Shown: one piece after another, positions 61,749 to 64,000 of the stretch
Layout: every line of letters starts with the position of its first letter
Numbering within the stretch: the stretch's first letter is position 1
Assembly: GCF_043677095.1 (NCBI RefSeq)
Contig: NZ_JBHLJR010000009.1
Location: 81,712 to 145,711 of the forward strand
Direction: 5' to 3'
DNA length: 64,000 nucleotides
From: Natronococcus roseus
GTDB lineage: Archaea > Halobacteriota > Halobacteria > Halobacteriales > Natrialbaceae
The notes under the pieces: model-generated
Databases searched by the model: none
Told to the model about the DNA's origin: nothing
What the model saw: only the letters and a program-made list of their open reading frames with translations
Program-made: the position numbers and the translations under genes

Positions 61749-62374
61749 AGGTGTATGATCATACTTTGGAGTGATATTGTTTCCGGAAATCCAACCGATT
61801 TGTGAGGTCAGGGATTACGATAGCCACTGCTGCTCGAGATAGCGACCGACACTGATCGAACCAAGCCAGCACCGCGCCACACCACTACCGACTGGCCGCT
61901 CGCACTTCGCTTCGCTCCGTGCTCGCTCCGCAGGCTGTAGCCAGAGATGACCCCCAGACACTACCTCGAGATCGGCCAGGATCGCATGCCTACACTCGAG
62001 GTGATAGTCCACATATCTACCAGTATTTTGATAGTCCACTCTGCTAGGTTTCAGTCTGATAGTATTCCTTGCTCTCGAGGTGATAGTCCCCCTCTGCTAT
62101 AGCCCCGTGATGATCCCACTTTGCTGAGCTCCTCGAGATCCTCTTTTGCTGTTCGCGCTCCACCGCTTTGGTTGAAAATTGATCTGCTATAGCATAGTGG
62201 GTATTCCACGTTATCTCACTTCATTGATAGTCCCTCGAGGCTATAGTCGCGGAGCCACAACGCGACCTGCTCGAGATTAGCGTTGTGGGGGTAGCCGGAC
62301 TATATGTAGTCGGTAGTTCTGGACTGACCGGAAACTAAAGTAAAATTTTACTACTGTGCCCTGAAGTACAATAC
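61749..62374. other. 626-bp gene-free region with iteron-like repeats
   Basis: No credible gene. The second half carries repeated GATAGTCC-type units (see 61994-62245). It is flanked by the lipoprotein gene and a winged-helix/coiled-coil gene. Candidate oriT, replication origin, partition site or regulatory array. Confidence 0.55.
61994..62245. repeat. GATAGTCC / CTCGAGG iteron-like array
   Basis: Direct units: GGTGATAGTCCACAT (about 62000), TTGATAGTCCACTCTGCTAG (about 62028), GGTGATAGTCCCCCTCTGCT (about 62080), TGATGATCCCACTTTGCTGA (about 62108) and TTGATAGTCCCTCGAGGCTA (about 62224). An inverted relative, CTGCTATAGCATAGTGGG, lies near 62184. Several units are preceded by CTCGAGG. Spacing is irregular, between about 27 and 115 bp. 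Confidence 0.6.
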
Positions 62375-62875
62375 ATGGAGCCAGGACAGGACCCACACGA
62401 GATCGCAGCCAACCTCTCACAAAAGCCACATCGAATTTTAGTTTCGATTCGGACCCGTGGCGGGACTGCAAAGACATCTGAGATCACTACCGATACCGAT
62501 CTCGATAGCAGCCTCGTCAACTATCACTACAAGCGCCTCATGGAAGCCAATCTGATCGAGCGGATTGATGAAGAGCGAGATGATCCCATGCCTCGAGAAG
62601 GATTTACCTACCAGATCACTGATAGAGGGAAGAACGTACTGAGCGCAGCTCAAGAAGACTACGGAATGGATCCACTTGGGGGGCGAATTGTCCGGCAGCG
62701 ATTGGATGATCTAGAGGCACGAACTGAGAAACTCGAGCAAGAGAACGATCACCTCCGAGAGGAAAAGGCCGAACTCGAGAACCAGGTGAATGAGCTCGAA
62801 GGACGACTCGATGATATGCGAGATGCGAATAGCAGGTTATGGGAAAATGTACAGGACCTGAGTGATCCTAGGTGA
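62375..62875 (+). CDS. winged-helix protein with C-terminal coiled coil
   Basis: 166 residues. The winged helix (about 10-90) includes LSQKPHRILVSIRTRGGTAK, LDSSLVNYHYKRLMEANLIE and a wing ending TYQITDRGKNVL. The coiled coil (about 110-160) has LEARTEKLEQENDHLREEKA. This layout suits a dimeric DNA-binding protein. Its position immediately beside the GATAGTCC repeats makes it the obvious candidate to bind them, as a repressor or partition/transfer factor. Confidence 0.75.
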   Translation: MEPGQDPHEIAANLSQKPHRILVSIRTRGGTAKTSEITTDTDLDSSLVNYHYKRLMEANLIERIDEERDDPMPREGFTYQITDRGKNVLSAAQEDYGMDPLGGRIVRQRLDDLEARTEKLEQENDHLREEKAELENQVNELEGRLDDMRDANSRLWENVQDLSDPR

Positions 62876-62899
62876 GGTCAAAGCAAGACTAGTATCACA

Positions 62900-63290
62900 C
62901 TACTCGCCGGCCACAGCAATATCGTGGTCGGCAATCCCATCAGGCCGGCTATGGGGAGCAATCTCGAAACGCCACGTTTCGCCGCCCTCGAGGTCGGGTG
63001 TTAGATCACGGTGACTACCTAACTTGTCACCGTCTTCATCGTAAACTCTCGCCTCTACTATCACGGACTCGTACGCTTCGTCGCCAGTGTTCTCGACTTC
63101 TCCTGTGTAGCTAAGTTATAGTAACAACTGAAACGGTTTGCACACCGATCGCACAGCCGTCGTGCGATCGGGTGCGCACTGACTTTCAGTGGCTACTATA
63201 CTTGTCACCGTACTCGAGTTCCTCGATTTGCTCTTCATAATCGGTGATCTGGAGACTGCCAAACTCAAGGTCGTTGCAGAGTAGGTTACA
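62900..63290 (-). pseudogene. FxLYD-domain-like protein gene split by a MITE
   Basis: The C-terminal part reads SYTGEVENTGDEAYESVIVE and continues ARVYDEDGDKLGSHRDLTP to the stop at 62900. This is the FxLYD pattern of haloarchaeal extracellular proteins. The preceding part, LEFGSLQITDYEEQIEELEY followed by GDK, lies on the far side of the palindromic insertion at 63117-63202. Joining the two gives GDKYSYTGEVEN, a natural family sequence. The true N-terminus is not found. Confidence 0.65.
63117..63202. mobile_element. palindromic MITE-like element, about 86 bp
   Basis: Outer arms TATAGTAACAACTGAAA and TTTCAGTGGCTACTATA pair with two mismatches. The inner stem CGATCGCAC/GTGCGATCG surrounds a 7-base loop, AGCCGTC. 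The whole element can fold on itself. No coding capacity. It interrupts the FxLYD-like gene. Confidence 0.75.
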
Positions 63291-63433
63291 ACCCGTACGT
63301 CATCAATCACACAGAACGAAATATGGCGAAACAACCGCTGAAACGGGCCGGGATGTACAATTTCACCGTTCTACTGATAGAGTTATTGTGCCTGGGAAGG
63401 TGGGGAGAATACCCGTCCACGGGTATAATCTCT

Positions 63434-64000
63434 ATGACCAAACTGGAGCCAATTCATCCGGCAGAAGCGTTCGAGATCTACCTTGATGAACGACGTGCCG
63501 AAGTCACTGCAAATACACTTCAGGCCCACAAATACCGTATTGGGCACTTTCTCCGGTGGTGTGAAGAGAAAGAAATCACTGACTTGAATTCTCTATCGGG
63601 GCGTCGGCTGCATGAGTACAAGATTTGGCGGCAAAAGGAAGGAGATCTGAACGCTGTTTCTGTGAAGACACAAATGGACACCTTGCGTGTCTTTATCAAG
63701 TTCTGCGAATCGATTGATGCGGTGCCTCCGGCTCTCCACGAGAAGGTACTGTCGCCAAAACTCAACCATGGTGATAACCAGAGCAACGCTATTCTTACAA
63801 AAGACGTCGCTCATAATCTCCTGGACTACCTCTACCGATTCGAGTACGCCTCTTTCAATCACGTCTTGATTCGACTTCTCTGGACAACTGGAATGCGAGT
63901 CGGGACTGCTCATGGATTAGACCTGGAAGACTATGATCAGGATGACCGGTATCTCGAAGTTCGACACCGGAAATCCACTCCGTTGAAGAATAAGCAACAG
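63434..64000 (+). CDS. tyrosine recombinase / integrase (3' end outside window)
   Basis: The frame is open from ATG 63434 to the right edge (189 codons). Residues 8-95 form the core-binding domain: HPAEAFEIYLDERRAEVTAN and LRVFIKFCESIDAVP. The catalytic domain begins LTKDVAHNLLDYLYRFEY and contains the first catalytic Arg in LLWTTGMRVGTAHGL (about R151). DDRYLEVRHRKSTPLKN holds a candidate catalytic Lys. The haloarchaeal SSV/XerD-like type is likely. It probably mobilises the conjugation island to its left or an element beyond the window. Confidence 0.88.
   Translation, partial: MTKLEPIHPAEAFEIYLDERRAEVTANTLQAHKYRIGHFLRWCEEKEITDLNSLSGRRLHEYKIWRQKEGDLNAVSVKTQMDTLRVFIKFCESIDAVPPALHEKVLSPKLNHGDNQSNAILTKDVAHNLLDYLYRFEYASFNHVLIRLLWTTGMRVGTAHGLDLEDYDQDDRYLEVRHRKSTPLKNKQQ

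Noticed and set aside
61994..62245. CRISPR array
   Set aside because: Repeat units are short, imperfect, irregularly spaced (about 27-115 bp) and include an inverted copy. No cas gene is near.
1..64000. tRNA or rRNA genes, especially next to the integrases
   Set aside because: No cloverleaf with a GGTTCRANTCC-type T-arm and matching acceptor stem was recognised by eye. A tRNAscan search would be decisive.

Overview
The window comes from a halophilic archaeon (class Halobacteria). Predicted proteins are strongly acidic. Several families are essentially haloarchaeal: HalOD1-type output domains, Bat-like multi-sensor regulators ending in HTH_10, and small CPxCG zinc-ribbon proteins. Tat-dependent lipoproteins, TrmB and IclR regulators and AUG/GUG starts with little Shine-Dalgarno sequence also fit. 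The mosaic of insertion sequences, two tyrosine recombinases, plasmid- or virus-like gene blocks and a conjugation-type secretion locus suggests a megaplasmid or an accessory chromosomal region. No rRNA, tRNA or CRISPR array was recognised.

Layout. 1-3060: a tyrosine recombinase running off the left edge and an intact IS4-family transposase. 3126-5734: TrmB regulator divergent from a geranylgeranyl-reductase-like flavoprotein and a plant-type ferredoxin. 6075-13268: a fragment of the same IS, an HTH/nucleotidyltransferase pair resembling type IV toxin-antitoxin modules, a HalOD1 protein, a 1360-residue PAS/GAF/Bat regulator and two small HTH proteins, ending in a second, broken IS copy (13400-15003). 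15161-17861: IclR regulator, HAD hydrolase, thioesterase and a small HTH protein. 18073-21427: a three-gene plasmid-like block with a hairpin-rich leader, followed by a highly structured non-coding segment (21467-21684).

23200-29742 looks like the early region of a provirus or plasmid. Small zinc-finger, SWIM, SprT-like, AbrB-like and unknown genes lie in opposed operons that share a repeated promoter/operator module, and the block ends with a membrane-anchored Mrr-like nuclease. 30124-31331 holds a receiver-like protein lacking its phospho-acceptor Asp and a dead IS6 copy. 31683-42123 is a catabolic island: two TctC binding proteins, TctB and TctA of a tripartite tricarboxylate transporter, an IclR regulator, a uronate-dehydrogenase-like SDR, an RraA-type aldolase, a zinc MDR dehydrogenase, an MBL-fold hydrolase and UspA. 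Together they suggest uptake and oxidation of an unidentified sugar acid or hydroxycarboxylate.

42695-47439: MFS transporter, second dead IS6 copy, ACT protein, homoserine dehydrogenase and type I dehydroquinate dehydratase. 48928-62875: PadR regulator and a conjugation-type locus transcribed leftward (pilin-like protein, VirB6-like membrane protein, VirB4 ATPase, unknown protein, VirD4/TraG-like ATPase with an extra C-terminal module). Next to it lie a Tat beta-helix lipoprotein and a 0.6-kb gene-free segment full of GATAGTCC repeats beside a winged-helix/coiled-coil protein. The right edge has a palindromic MITE splitting an FxLYD-like gene and a second tyrosine recombinase running off the window.
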